Both the position numbers and the translations under genes were made by a program. Under the pieces are notes generated by a model. The model searched no databases. It saw only the letters and a list, made by a program, of their open reading frames with translations, and had not been told where the DNA came from. Shown one piece after another: positions 55,783 through 63,911 of a DNA stretch of 64,000 bases. Every line of letters begins with the position of its first letter. Position 1 is the first letter of the stretch. The DNA is from Paraherbaspirillum soli. Lineage in GTDB: Bacteria; Pseudomonadota; Gammaproteobacteria; Burkholderiales; Burkholderiaceae_D. The stretch lies in the NCBI RefSeq assembly GCF_042654985.1, contig NZ_JBHSMT010000030.1, positions 76,769 through 140,768 on the forward strand, given 5' to 3'.

Positions 55783-56175
55783 TTATTGGAACTCAAAACG
55801 TACATCTTTGACGACCGGATACTTTCCCCAGTAAAAATTACAAACTCTTGCAATCTCCGCATCGTCTTTGATTTCGGGAACACATCCACCGGTTATTTTT
55901 ACATTTTTTCCACCTTGCTTAGATAGTGGGAATTCGATTGCTAGACCATCAGGAATAGTATGTTCTAAAGATATATTTTCAACGTAGTCATCAGTCAATG
56001 CAAATATAACGACTTTGTCTGCTTTCAACATATAAATGTCGTGCTGAAAAGATTCCCCACGAATTAAACACATTTCAATATTTGAATTTTCAATTTTTTC
56101 TTGTTTGCATTCAGGAGCAGAAAAAGCTGAAGTTGAAAATGTAATAGCTGCTAAGGCAAAGAAATATTTCTTCAT
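55783..56175 (-). CDS. Exported small protein in the orphan immunity array
   Basis: A 130-residue protein with signal peptide M-K-K-Y-F-F-A-L-A-A-I-T-F-S-T-S-A-F-S-A and four cysteines in the mature part (E-C-K-Q, M-C-L-I-R, G-G-C-V, R-V-C-N-F). Strand-rich with D-I-Y-M-L-K-A-D-K-V-V-I-F-A-L. It starts 18 bp after the stop of the toxin-tail frame at 56194, the place of a cognate immunity gene. No family is recognised. Confidence 0.6.
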   Translation of the reverse strand: MKKYFFALAAITFSTSAFSAPECKQEKIENSNIEMCLIRGESFQHDIYMLKADKVVIFALTDDYVENISLEHTIPDGLAIEFPLSKQGGKNVKITGGCVPEIKDDAEIARVCNFYWGKYPVVKDVRFEFQ

Positions 56176-56193
56176 GATTTTCTTTTATTTTCC

Positions 56194-56238
56194 CTAATAA
56201 TTCAAAAATGACTTCAAGTTATATTCAATAAATAGGCG
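56194..56238 (-). pseudogene. Last 14 codons of an unidentified orphan toxin
   Basis: Directly after the cdiA scrap one frame reads R-L-F-I-E-Y-N-L-K-S-F-L-N-Y and stops, followed 18 bp later by the exported gene at 56175. It is AT-rich like a toxin 3' end and unlike the GC-rich cdiA scrap, and it is not in frame with that scrap. The segment is too short for a family call. Confidence 0.4.
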
Positions 56239-56244
56239 GTGTTT

Positions 56245-56661
56245 CCGGTGGCCAGGATCGTCAGCTTGTTGCCGGCAGTGAGCGTGCTGACCTGGGCGCT
56301 GCTGCTGGCGTGGTCCTGGTTGCCGCTGGCGCTGCGCGAGGCGGCTTGCACCACCACCGGCGTCATCGCCGCCAGCGAGCCGTCGGCCATCGCGTCGGCA
56401 TGTTTGCTGCTCCGGCCGAGGAAACTGGTGCTCTTGTTGTTGCTGGCGCTTTGTTGATAGGCGCTCCTGAAGGCCGACAGCGGGTTGAACGTCGCCCGTA
56501 CCGAGAATCCGCTCGAACTGGATTGCTGCGCGCCGTGTTCGACGCTGGTGTTCTGCGCGGCGCTGAGGTCGACGCTTTGGCAGATCAGCGTCAGGTCCTT
56601 GCCGGCGCCGAGGTCCGAGGCGACCACGCGCAATTGCTGTCCAGCCTGGATCCGCGTGCTG
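56245..56661 (-). pseudogene. cdiA fragment (first scrap)
   Basis: 417 bp matching 62409-62825 of the cdiA gene without length change: R-I-Q-A-G-Q-Q-L-R-V-V-A-S-D-L-G-A-G-K-D-L-T-L at one end and N-K-L-T-I-L-A-T-G at the other. A few substitutions are seen. From 56662 to 56754 comes unrelated sequence with an inverted repeat (TGCTGTGGC ... GCCACAGCA), then the copied immunity gene start at 56755. This is a recombination scar. Confidence 0.88.
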
Positions 56662-56754
56662 TGGCAGCGCGTTACCGCTACGCCGCCACAGCACTGCCTA
56701 GCTGCCCAATGCGGCATTAGTCCTTCGGCTTGCGTTCTCGGGCATCCAGATGCG

Positions 56755-56927
56755 GTTAGCTCGTAAGGACCAATTTCAGGAGCAGGCCGACACCGCATAC
56801 TGACGACCCCTGCCTCCCCACAAACAGCAGCCACAGTCTTTTCAATCGCCAAATCGTCAGGGTTAAATATAACTGGCAGTTGATTTCGCTGTGCGCCAAC
56901 ATCATTAATGTATCCTCCAAATTCCAT
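56755..56927 (-). pseudogene. Copied 5' part of the cdiA immunity gene
   Basis: 173 bp that appear identical to 58531-58703, coding M-E-F-G-G-Y-I-N-D-V-G-A-Q-R-N-Q and ending I-G-P-Y-E-L-T. Beyond this point the copy runs into foreign sequence. Its ATG 56927 is intact, but the protein would be a chimera with the cdiA scrap in the same open frame, down to 56214. Confidence 0.88.
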
Positions 56928-56937
56928 AACTAAGGTG

Positions 56938-57315
56938 TCATTTCTTAGAGAACAACTGATAGAACTCTTGATTCTCCCAGTCGTCACTGAATGCCTCAAT
57001 CACTTTTTCGAACGGCCTACCTCTCGCAATCGCATTGGGTATCTGACGCAAATTATATTCAGCCCATTCGCGTATTTCGAGCCATCGCAGTGCGTGCATG
57101 AGAAACGCGACAGGCTCATCACTTATCTCTCCAGCATTGAAGAGTGAAGTCAGAAGGTCAGCGAATTGCGGCCGCATTTCCGGAGCATTTTTAACAATCT
57201 CAAGACATCTCAGATAACTTGGCTCAGCCTTTTCAAATGAATATTCTGCGTTCAAAATATTTTCGGCAGAAAGCAGTTCATTTCTTAAAACATCAATAAT
57301 TATTGTACTATCCAT
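56938..57315 (-). CDS. Orphan immunity-like protein
   Basis: A 125-residue acidic helical protein: V-L-R-N-E-L-L-S-A-E-N-I-L-N-A-E-Y, then V-A-F-L-M-H-A-L-R-W-L-E-I-R-E-W-A, and V-I-E-A-F-S-D-D-W-E-N-Q-E-F-Y-Q-L-F. The F-L-M-H-x-L-R-W-x-E-I pattern is found in small immunity proteins of polymorphic toxins. RBS AAGGG is 6 bp upstream. It ends 11 bp before the copied immunity gene start. Confidence 0.6.
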   Translation of the reverse strand: MDSTIIIDVLRNELLSAENILNAEYSFEKAEPSYLRCLEIVKNAPEMRPQFADLLTSLFNAGEISDEPVAFLMHALRWLEIREWAEYNLRQIPNAIARGRPFEKVIEAFSDDWENQEFYQLFSKK

Positions 57316-57375
57316 TTTTTGCCCTTGGAAACAAAAGTCCAGGCATCCACTTTACACTCTGAAATTCCCTCGTTT

Positions 57376-57726
57376 TTAAGGCAAGTATCTATGATCTTTA
57401 ACTACTAAAGGCTCAACCACCTCTTTCCATACATTTTCACCCCATTTTTGCCAATCAGTTGGATTATCTAACTCAATAACATAATCATGAATTGCTTTGA
57501 TTGCCACATTAAAATCTTGGCCGCTGAGCGCTATAAAAGAATATATTTTCTGATATATCCATTCCTCGCTTTTTATACTTTCGAGTATTGCACAGTGATC
57601 CTTTAATACTTCATTGAGCATGTCACCAAATGCATCCCATGCAGTACTGTTTGTACTATCTCCAGATAAATTTTCCTCTAAACTGGGGAGAGTAGTATCA
57701 ATTAATCCGATAATTATGTAACTCAT
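57376..57726 (-). CDS. Orphan immunity-like protein
   Basis: A 116-residue protein opening M-S-Y-I-I-I-G-L-I-D-T-T-L-P-S-L-E-E-N, with A-W-D-A-F-G-D-M-L-N-E-V-L-K-D-H-C-A-I-L and W-Q-K-W-G-E-N-V-W-K-E-V-V-E. It is acidic and tryptophan-rich, consistent with a toxin-binding immunity protein. GAGG stands 5 bp before the ATG. No toxin domain is adjacent. No family is recognised. Confidence 0.6.
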   Translation of the reverse strand: MSYIIIGLIDTTLPSLEENLSGDSTNSTAWDAFGDMLNEVLKDHCAILESIKSEEWIYQKIYSFIALSGQDFNVAIKAIHDYVIELDNPTDWQKWGENVWKEVVEPLVVKDHRYLP

Positions 57727-57944
57727 TATTACCTCACAATAATAATTTTATCTTACTGTGACTTTGGAAAACCCTTCACATAATCCAATAATATCATCTG
57801 GCTTTCTTAAATTGATACCAATAAACCAACAAACACAAAATCAGATTTAGATAAATGGTCTTGAATGACTTTTATCGGCATTGCTACTAGAAATCGCGTC
57901 GCCTTGCAATGAAAAACGAGCGTTAGCAATTACGTGCTACAGCT

Positions 57945-58265
57945 TCATTCACCTCTTCTTTTAAAATAATCTGACATCGTTTGTAGATAGGCGAGAAGTT
58001 TTTCATGATTATCAGAGAAATCTTGCACCATACCGTAAGTTCCTTTCTTGCTAACAACATATGCCCACTTAATTCCAAGCATTGCTTCGGGTGGTACATC
58101 GATGTGCTCGTTCCTAAAAAACATCCAACAGCATTCAGCTTCTAGCGATTCGGCTTTTAGTAATTGCGAATGCGTCACTCCGAAGCTTTCCAAATTTACA
58201 AAAGCATGTTGCTCGGCAATCGCTTTTGCCTGAGCAAGTGATATTGGCCTTAATACATTGTTCAT
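57945..58265 (-). CDS. Orphan immunity-like protein
   Basis: A 106-residue protein: I-S-L-A-Q-A-K-A-I-A-E-Q-H-A-F-V-N-L, E-C-C-W-M-F-F-R-N-E, I-K-W-A-Y-V-V-S-K-K-G and a last helix L-L-A-Y-L-Q-T-M-S-D-Y-F-K-R-R. The W-A-Y-V-V-S-K-K-G-x-Y-G strand pattern recalls YrhA-type or SMI1-related immunity proteins. It lies 39 bp downstream of the cdiA-linked immunity gene. Gap 57727-57944 upstream of the next gene shows nothing convincing. Confidence 0.6.
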   Translation of the reverse strand: MNNVLRPISLAQAKAIAEQHAFVNLESFGVTHSQLLKAESLEAECCWMFFRNEHIDVPPEAMLGIKWAYVVSKKGTYGMVQDFSDNHEKLLAYLQTMSDYFKRRGE

Positions 58266-58304
58266 AACTCGAAGCGTCGGTGTCGCTTTTCTACGCGTAC
58301 TTTT

Positions 58305-58709
58305 CTAACGCAACAGCCCTTCAGAAACATTCCCTGTGTGAGCGAATTCTTTAAAGGTCATGCAAACAAATTCGATATCACGTGTAATCGCTTTAGCAGG
58401 ATATTTTTCGCCAAAAATGATGACAAAATCAGCTACCACATTGTTATCTATTGGGGTTCTAACGTTGTGCTCTCCATCTTCTTCATTTTCACTAAGCATC
58501 AGCAAAAATTGCCCGTTTTCAACATACAACGTTAGCTCGTAAGGACCAATTTCAGGAGCAGGCCGACACCGCATACTGACGACCCCTGCCTCCCCACAAA
58601 CAGCAGCCACAGTCTTTTCAATCGCCAAATCGTCAGGGTTAAATATAACTGGCAGTTGATTTCGCTGTGCGCCAACATCATTAATGTATCCTCCAAATTC
58701 CATATTCAT
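58305..58709 (-). CDS. Probable immunity protein for the CdiA deaminase toxin
   Basis: A 134-residue protein starting M-N-M-E-F-G-G-Y-I-N-D-V-G-A-Q-R. It has beta-rich stretches Y-E-L-T-L-Y-V-E-N-G-Q-F-L-L-M-L and F-V-I-I-F-G-E-K-Y-P, plausibly the DUF6911-like fold. Its ATG overlaps the stop of the cdiA gene in ATGA, with AAGGAG 5 bp upstream inside the cdiA frame. This coupling is the main reason to call it the cognate CdiI. A 173-bp copy of its 5' part lies at 56755-56927. Confidence 0.75.
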   Translation of the reverse strand: MNMEFGGYINDVGAQRNQLPVIFNPDDLAIEKTVAAVCGEAGVVSMRCRPAPEIGPYELTLYVENGQFLLMLSENEEDGEHNVRTPIDNNVVADFVIIFGEKYPAKAITRDIEFVCMTFKEFAHTGNVSEGLLR

Positions 58710-61700
58710 CGTTTCTCCTTAATCGACCGCATTCCTTGCGTCCAGTAGTACGTCTTTGGCATCCCAGTTACTTCATCTTTTGCTTGAACAGTTAGAGACT
58801 TCAGTCCGGCCTGTTCCGCTGCAGCTGCTATATCGCCTTTGCAATATCCACATACGTCTTTGCCCGTAACGTTCATAACCATATCTGTCCCTTGAGTCTT
58901 GCCTGCGTTATATGCCTGTTGAATTACACCGATCTCAGCGTGTGCATCCGCCATATTCCCATTAGGAAGAGGTTTACCGGTAGCCTCCGCCTTTGCAGTT
59001 ACACGATCAGCAATAAGCGTTGGCTCATTTACGTTGGCTTGTGCAGCAGGACGAGCCGTCTGGTTGACGTCGTTGAAAACTGCATCGCCAATTTTTCCTT
59101 CTGCCGCAACGACGGCCCCTCCAGCCCCCTTAGCCACCGCACCAGCATCAGCCAGTCCCATGAATGCCTTCGCTGCCGCAGCCGCCTCCCCCGCAACTCC
59201 GAGGAAGCCGGTGACAATATTAAAAGTCCTCTCATTTTGATGAGCCAGCGCCTCCTGATAAGCCTTCGTCCCCGGATCGGCAATCGCATAAGCAATCGGA
59301 TCACCATTGGTGCAACTGGCCGCCGGGCAATCGGCGGCTAACGGGAAGTAAGCATATCCGTTGACCGTGGTGGATACCCGATGCGTTCCTTGCGGCGCCG
59401 CTGGCAGGTCGCTACTGTAGCTGGTTTGGGTTTGCTTCGGTGCGCTGAAGAAATAAGGACTGTTCTTGCCGCCGGTCTGCGCAACAATAAAATCCATCAA
59501 GTCTTGCGATGGTGGCGCCGTTGGCAAACGTTCCATCGTCGTCGTGGAATCGATTCTATCCACCCCAAACGGCGCGTTTTGCCGCTGGTTATCCGCCAAC
59601 GACAAATCTGATGTCGGATTGATTGGTCTGCCATTGACATAGGTTTCTACCGTACCGGCCGGAATAATCACATTGCCATTCTGATCTTTCAAGCCGCTAT
59701 ACCGCAGCGCGTCGCGAATTTCTTGCTCGCTATAGCGGCCCTTGGCGGCCAGCGTCTTGGCGGTCGACCGATCTACGGTATGCAACATCCGATTGTTCGT
59801 CACCGCATTCGCCGCAATACTCCCCCCGACACTGGCATCCAGCATCGAGCCGCCGGTCGCTCCCGCCACCAACGCGCCAACGCCGGCCGACAACGCAACC
59901 ACGGTTTGTATCTGGTTGGGGCTTAACCGATCCGGATGGAAGCTGCCATCGGCATCGTAAGCTTGCGGATACAGCTCGCGGCTCAATACTTGTGCGGCAA
60001 GTTCGCCGGAGGCACCCGCACCAGCCCCGGCTGCGGCACTGCTGCCATTGGCGACGGCGAGCACCGCTCCCAGCACCGCATGGCTGAGCAGTTGCGCGGT
60101 CTGGTTGTCATGTCCGGGCTGCGAGAAATAATCGCCAATCGCCTCCGCCGCATACGGCGCGCCGGCGTTCGCGGCAATCTGACCCACGCCTTGACCGACG
60201 CCGCCGCCGACCAAGACCCCGGTCACGACTTTCATTGCACGGGTGTAGTCGCCGGTCGGTCCCCAGTTTTTCTCCGCGGCTTGGGCATCGCTGACGGCTT
60301 GCTGCGCGTTGTCGCGCTGTTGGGTGGCAAGCGTGACGGCTTGCTGGGCTTTCTCTCTTTGCTCTGGCGTGCTGTCTTTGTTCAGAGCATCCAGGTCCTT
60401 TTGCGCCTGCGCTACGTTGCCATTGGCATCGTCGAACTCTGCCTTCGCTTGTTCCCCTTTCAGCTGCGCTAGCTTGCCCATATCGCCGGCGATTTGCGTG
60501 GCGGTCGCAATCACGGTGTTGGCCGCTGCTGCCATCGCCTGCTGATTGTTCATCACGTTTTTCAGGTCCGGCAGGCGCGCAATCGCGGTATTGGCGGTAG
60601 CCAGATCGGTGTGCGCGCCCAGGCCAGCGGCACTGGTCAGGTGTTGACCGCCGATGTTGATGCGGCCGTCAGTCAGTGTGCCGTAAGTGGTCGAGCTGGC
60701 GCTGCCCTTGTCTTGCAACGCCAAGCCGGGGGTGAAGTTGGGGTTGCTGGCGCCGCTGCTGGTTTGTGCGTCGCCGCCGCCAACGCTAAAGCCGCCCGAC
60801 ACGCTCACCGAGTTGGCGGCGTACTCCATCCGGTTCGCAATGTTCTCGACGCTGATCGCCTTGGCCGTCAACTCCGACTTGTCGGCATTGCTGCTGACAA
60901 TCGCGCCGCCTTTCAAGTCCACCGTATCGGCCGTGACGTGATAGCCGCCGTTGCCTGCAAACAGACCCGACTGTTGATTGACCACATGGCTGGTGCCGTT
61001 GGCAGTCGATTGCGACAAGCTACCCGAGGCTTCCCACGCGGTGCCGATGGAGACCTGGACTCGGCCGCCGATACTGCTCTGTTCGTTGTGCTGGGTCAGC
61101 ACATCTTGCACCGATTCGATCGCAAGTCGGCCGCCGACGTTGGCGTTGATCGTGTCGGCTTTGACATCCGCGCCTTTTAACGTGGTGTCGCCCTTAGATT
61201 GCAGGCTGACGGTGTCGCCGCTCAAATGCGTGTTGCTGTTGGTCGTCGCGCTGTTGTTGTAATTGCCGTTGCCGACGTTGGCCGAGATATAGGCGTACAC
61301 GCCGGTTTGCGCGCCGATCGAATAGCCGACGCCGACTTCGACCCCGGCGTTGTGGTTGCTGCCGCTGATCGCGGCGCTGCTCTGGCCGGCATCGAGCAGG
61401 ATGTTTTTGGCCGAGTCCAGCGTCAAGGTTTTACCGGCCGCGATAGATGCGCCGGTGGCGTGGATATCGCCGTCGGTGCTAGTCAAGTTGACGTTGCCGC
61501 CGCCCTGGATCGTGCTGCCCTGCGCCTGGCTGCTGCTGCCCCGATCCTGGCTGTTGGCGCTGGCAAAGCCGATCCCAACTTCGCCCTTGATCAACGCCCC
61601 GCTCATGCCGGTGGCGGCACTGACCGCTTGATAGGCGTTCGATGCCGCCGCCAAGCCTTGCATCGCTTGCAGGCGGCCGTCGGATTTCTTCGCGTTCTCG

Positions 61701-63355
61701 ATATTGTTGGCCAGGTCGATCAGCGGCGAACTGATTCTGGCAAACGCGCCCACTTTGAGACTGGCGCTGCTTTGCTCGTTGCTGCCGGTGCTGGCGGCGG
61801 TGGTCAGGTCTATCGATTTGGCGACGATGTCGATATCGTTCTTGGCCAGCACGGTGCTGGCGCTCTGCGTGTATTTGTCGCCGGCGCTGAGGTTGACATT
61901 GCCTTGCAGGCTGGCGACGTTAGTGCCGACCTGGGTGACGCCGAGATCGTTGTCATGGCTCTTCTCGGTGTGGTAGCCGGCAAAGCGCTCGGTGTCCGAG
62001 ATCACGACTTTGCCGATCGCCTGGTTGTTGCTCTGGTTGGCGTTGTCGAACGTGTTCTGGCCGCTTTGGATCGTCAGGTTTTTAGCGGCGCTGATGTTCA
62101 AGTCGCCATTGACCGCCAGATTGCTGGCCGTCAGCGTGATGTCGCCGGTGGTCGTCGCCAGCGATGCCTTGCCGCCCACCGACAGGCTGGTGCCGCGGAC
62201 GGTGTCGGTCGTGCCGTCGCCATTGCCTTGGCCGTGGAACACCCCCATCGGCAAACTACCGCGGTTGTCCATGCTCCAGCCTTTGCTGGAGTTGGTTTGA
62301 CCCTGGCTTTCCAGGGTGTGCGCGACATCCAGGTTGATGTTGTCGCGAGCGATCAGCAGCGCATCGCCTTCGGCGCTGATGCTGGCGCCCTGGCTGGTGA
62401 TGCTGCCGCCGGTGGCCAGGATCGTCAGCTTGTTGCCGGCCGTGAGCGTGCTGACCTGGGCGCTGCTGCTGGCGTGGTCCTGGTTGCCGCTGGCGCTGCG
62501 CGAGCCGGCTTGCACCACCACCGGCGTCATCGCCGCCAGCGAGCCATCGGCCATCGCATCGGCATGCTTGCTGCTACGGCCCAGGAAGCTGGTGCTCTTG
62601 TTGTTGCTGGCGCTTTGTTGATAGGCGTCCTTGAAGGCAGCGAGAGGGTTCAGCGTCGCCCCGACCGAGAATCCGCTCGAACTGGATTGCTGCGCGCCAT
62701 GTTCGACGCTGGTGTTTTGTGCGGCGCTCAGATCAACGCTTTGGCCGATCAGCGTCAGGTCCTTGCCGGCGCCGAGGTCGGAGGCGACCACGCGCAATTG
62801 CTGGCCGGCCTGGATCCGCGTGCTGCCGTTCTGCGAGGCGACGCTGGAGCCGTGTTGGGTCACGGTGTCCTCGCTGTGCTGACTGTTGCCACTGGATTTA
62901 CCGAATCCGACGCTGCGCGTGTCACCTTCTTGTCGCTCCCTACTTCCGAAGTTCGCTGTCCTGCTTCTGAAGTTCGCTGTCCTGCTTCTGAAGTTCGCTG
63001 TCCTGCTTCTGAAGTTCGATGCCCTGCTTCCGAAGTTCGATGTCCTGCTTCCGAAGTTCGATGTCCTGCTTCCGAAGTTCGATGTCCTGCTTCCGAAGTT
63101 CGATGTCCTGCTTCCGAAGTTCGATGCCCTGCTTCCGAAGTTCGATGCCCTGCTTCCGAAGTTCGATGCCCTGCTTCCGAAGCTCGATGCCCTGCTTCCG
63201 AAGCTCGATGTCCTGCTTCCGAAGTTCGATGTCCCGCTTCCGAAGTTCGCGGCCCTGCTTCCAAAGTTCGATGTCGCCCCTCTTAGCATCGACAACGCCC
63301 CAATTTGGGGCGCGACAGACTCTTTGAGCATCGACGTTGACTCTTTGAGCACCAA
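58706..63355 (-). CDS. cdiA: 5'-truncated CdiA/FHA-type protein with C-terminal deaminase toxin
   Basis: An open frame of 1549 codons. Residues 28-139 are a 16-fold T-S-N-F-G-S-R heptapeptide repeat. From about 150 to 950 come haemagglutinin repeats (S-A-A-K-N-L-T-I-Q-S-G; L-D-S-A-K-N-I-L-L-D-A-G). An alanine/glutamine coiled coil (about 1000-1060), a hydrophobic pre-toxin region (G-V-G-A-L-V-A-G-A-T-G-G) and a C-terminal toxin follow. In the toxin H-A-E (1472-1474) and C-G-Y-C (1502-1505) make a zinc-deaminase site. The signal peptide, TPS transport domain and most of the FHA stalk are absent and no cdiB is present, so export is unlikely. Start codon unclear (TTG 63355, ATG 63331 or later). 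Confidence 0.82.
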   Translation of the reverse strand: MVLKESTSMLKESVAPQIGALSMLRGATSNFGSRAANFGSGTSNFGSRTSSFGSRASSFGSRASNFGSRASNFGSRASNFGSRTSNFGSRTSNFGSRTSNFGSRTSNFGSRASNFRSRTANFRSRTANFRSRTANFGSRERQEGDTRSVGFGKSSGNSQHSEDTVTQHGSSVASQNGSTRIQAGQQLRVVASDLGAGKDLTLIGQSVDLSAAQNTSVEHGAQQSSSSGFSVGATLNPLAAFKDAYQQSASNNKSTSFLGRSSKHADAMADGSLAAMTPVVVQAGSRSASGNQDHASSSAQVSTLTAGNKLTILATGGSITSQGASISAEGDALLIARDNINLDVAHTLESQGQTNSSKGWSMDNRGSLPMGVFHGQGNGDGTTDTVRGTSLSVGGKASLATTTGDITLTASNLAVNGDLNISAAKNLTIQSGQNTFDNANQSNNQAIGKVVISDTERFAGYHTEKSHDNDLGVTQVGTNVASLQGNVNLSAGDKYTQSASTVLAKNDIDIVAKSIDLTTAASTGSNEQSSASLKVGAFARISSPLIDLANNIENAKKSDGRLQAMQGLAAASNAYQAVSAATGMSGALIKGEVGIGFASANSQDRGSSSQAQGSTIQGGGNVNLTSTDGDIHATGASIAAGKTLTLDSAKNILLDAGQSSAAISGSNHNAGVEVGVGYSIGAQTGVYAYISANVGNGNYNNSATTNSNTHLSGDTVSLQSKGDTTLKGADVKADTINANVGGRLAIESVQDVLTQHNEQSSIGGRVQVSIGTAWEASGSLSQSTANGTSHVVNQQSGLFAGNGGYHVTADTVDLKGGAIVSSNADKSELTAKAISVENIANRMEYAANSVSVSGGFSVGGGDAQTSSGASNPNFTPGLALQDKGSASSTTYGTLTDGRINIGGQHLTSAAGLGAHTDLATANTAIARLPDLKNVMNNQQAMAAAANTVIATATQIAGDMGKLAQLKGEQAKAEFDDANGNVAQAQKDLDALNKDSTPEQREKAQQAVTLATQQRDNAQQAVSDAQAAEKNWGPTGDYTRAMKVVTGVLVGGGVGQGVGQIAANAGAPYAAEAIGDYFSQPGHDNQTAQLLSHAVLGAVLAVANGSSAAAGAGAGASGELAAQVLSRELYPQAYDADGSFHPDRLSPNQIQTVVALSAGVGALVAGATGGSMLDASVGGSIAANAVTNNRMLHTVDRSTAKTLAAKGRYSEQEIRDALRYSGLKDQNGNVIIPAGTVETYVNGRPINPTSDLSLADNQRQNAPFGVDRIDSTTTMERLPTAPPSQDLMDFIVAQTGGKNSPYFFSAPKQTQTSYSSDLPAAPQGTHRVSTTVNGYAYFPLAADCPAASCTNGDPIAYAIADPGTKAYQEALAHQNERTFNIVTGFLGVAGEAAAAAKAFMGLADAGAVAKGAGGAVVAAEGKIGDAVFNDVNQTARPAAQANVNEPTLIADRVTAKAEATGKPLPNGNMADAHAEIGVIQQAYNAGKTQGTDMVMNVTGKDVCGYCKGDIAAAAEQAGLKSLTVQAKDEVTGMPKTYYWTQGMRSIKEKR
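62939..63274. repeat. 21-bp tandem repeat array, 16 units
   Basis: Unit GAAGTTCGATGTCCTGCTTCC and close variants (GCTGTCC, GATGCCC), in perfect 21-bp register. It encodes T-S-N-F-G-S-R units at the N-terminus of the truncated cdiA frame. Variants are clustered (three CTGAAGTTCGCT units at the low-coordinate end), a sign of slippage. All three plus-strand frames are open too. Confidence 0.95.
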
Positions 63356-63500
63356 TTACGCCCTAATTTGAGGCAACGCCGACTCTTTCAGCATCAGCAG
63401 CGCCTCAATTTAGGGCGCTTCCGATGCATTTAGCATCGCCATCGACGCTCAGAGCGTCGGCATCGCCCCTATTTGGGGCAACGCCGACGCTTTTAGCACC
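63286..63500. repeat. Degenerate repeats of about 50-60 bp with CCAATTTGG-type palindromes
   Basis: Four divergent units each begin with a small palindrome (GCCCCAATTTGGGGC, GCCCTAATTTGAGGC, GCCTCAATTTAGGGC, GCCCCTATTTGGGGC) and continue with a G-A-C-T-C/G-C-T-T-T-x-A-G-C-A-T/C-C block. The array merges into the first codons of the cdiA frame and ends near the stop of the small gene at 63516. Confidence 0.7.
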
Positions 63501-63515
63501 GTTGGCGGTCAGCGC

Positions 63516-63860
63516 CTAGGCTTTGCGCTGTCTGGCTTTCCACGCGTTCAGGTAATCAACGCTGGCTTGGGCTTTTTCTACCAACACGTCGGCAGAAGCC
63601 AGCGCCCAGCGGAACATCACGTCGATATCGTACGCGTTCAGCGGCGGCGGACAGGCGGGGTCGCCGTGCTCTTGGGCCAGTGCGTTGGCATGCAGCGCCG
63701 CCAGGCACTTGCGAATGCCTTGGCTCATGTCCAGCGAAAGCTCGATGAAATGCGCTGCTGGATCGGTGCGCAGGTCTTTGTCCAACCAGGAGAATGGTTG
63801 GAGATCTGCTTTTGCTGGGATGGGTGGAGACTGCGGGGATTTCTTATTGCTGGTAGTCAT
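63516..63860 (-). CDS. Small protein of the C4-leader family (copy 3)
   Basis: A 114-residue soluble helical protein: L-Q-P-F-S-W-L-D-K-D-L-R-T-D-P-A-A-H-F-I-E-L-S-L-D-M-S-Q-G-I-R-K-C-L-A-A-L-H-A-N-A-L-A-Q-E-H-G-D, then C-P-P-P-L-N-A-Y-D and M-F-R-W-A-L-A-S-A-D-V-L-V. It is closest to copy 2. ATG 63860 has GGAGG 4 bp upstream. A hairpin (63893-63911) like those after the C4 RNA of the other copies is kept, but beyond it a group II intron end replaces the RNA element. Function unknown. Confidence 0.8.
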   Translation of the reverse strand: MTTSNKKSPQSPPIPAKADLQPFSWLDKDLRTDPAAHFIELSLDMSQGIRKCLAALHANALAQEHGDPACPPPLNAYDIDVMFRWALASADVLVEKAQASVDYLNAWKARQRKA

Positions 63861-63911
63861 GTGACCTCCGATTGGCGATAAAAAACACCGCTTCCCGCTT
63901 CTAAACGGGAG

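Noticed and set aside
62939..63274. CRISPR array
   Set aside because: The 21-bp units are contiguous, with no spacers, and coding in phase; there are no cas genes.
61199..63286. A plus-strand open frame of about 695 codons opposite cdiA, ending in a repeated R-C-P-A-S-E-V pattern
   Set aside because: It mirrors the haemagglutinin repeats and the 21-bp array, which is open in all frames; no start signal or family match.
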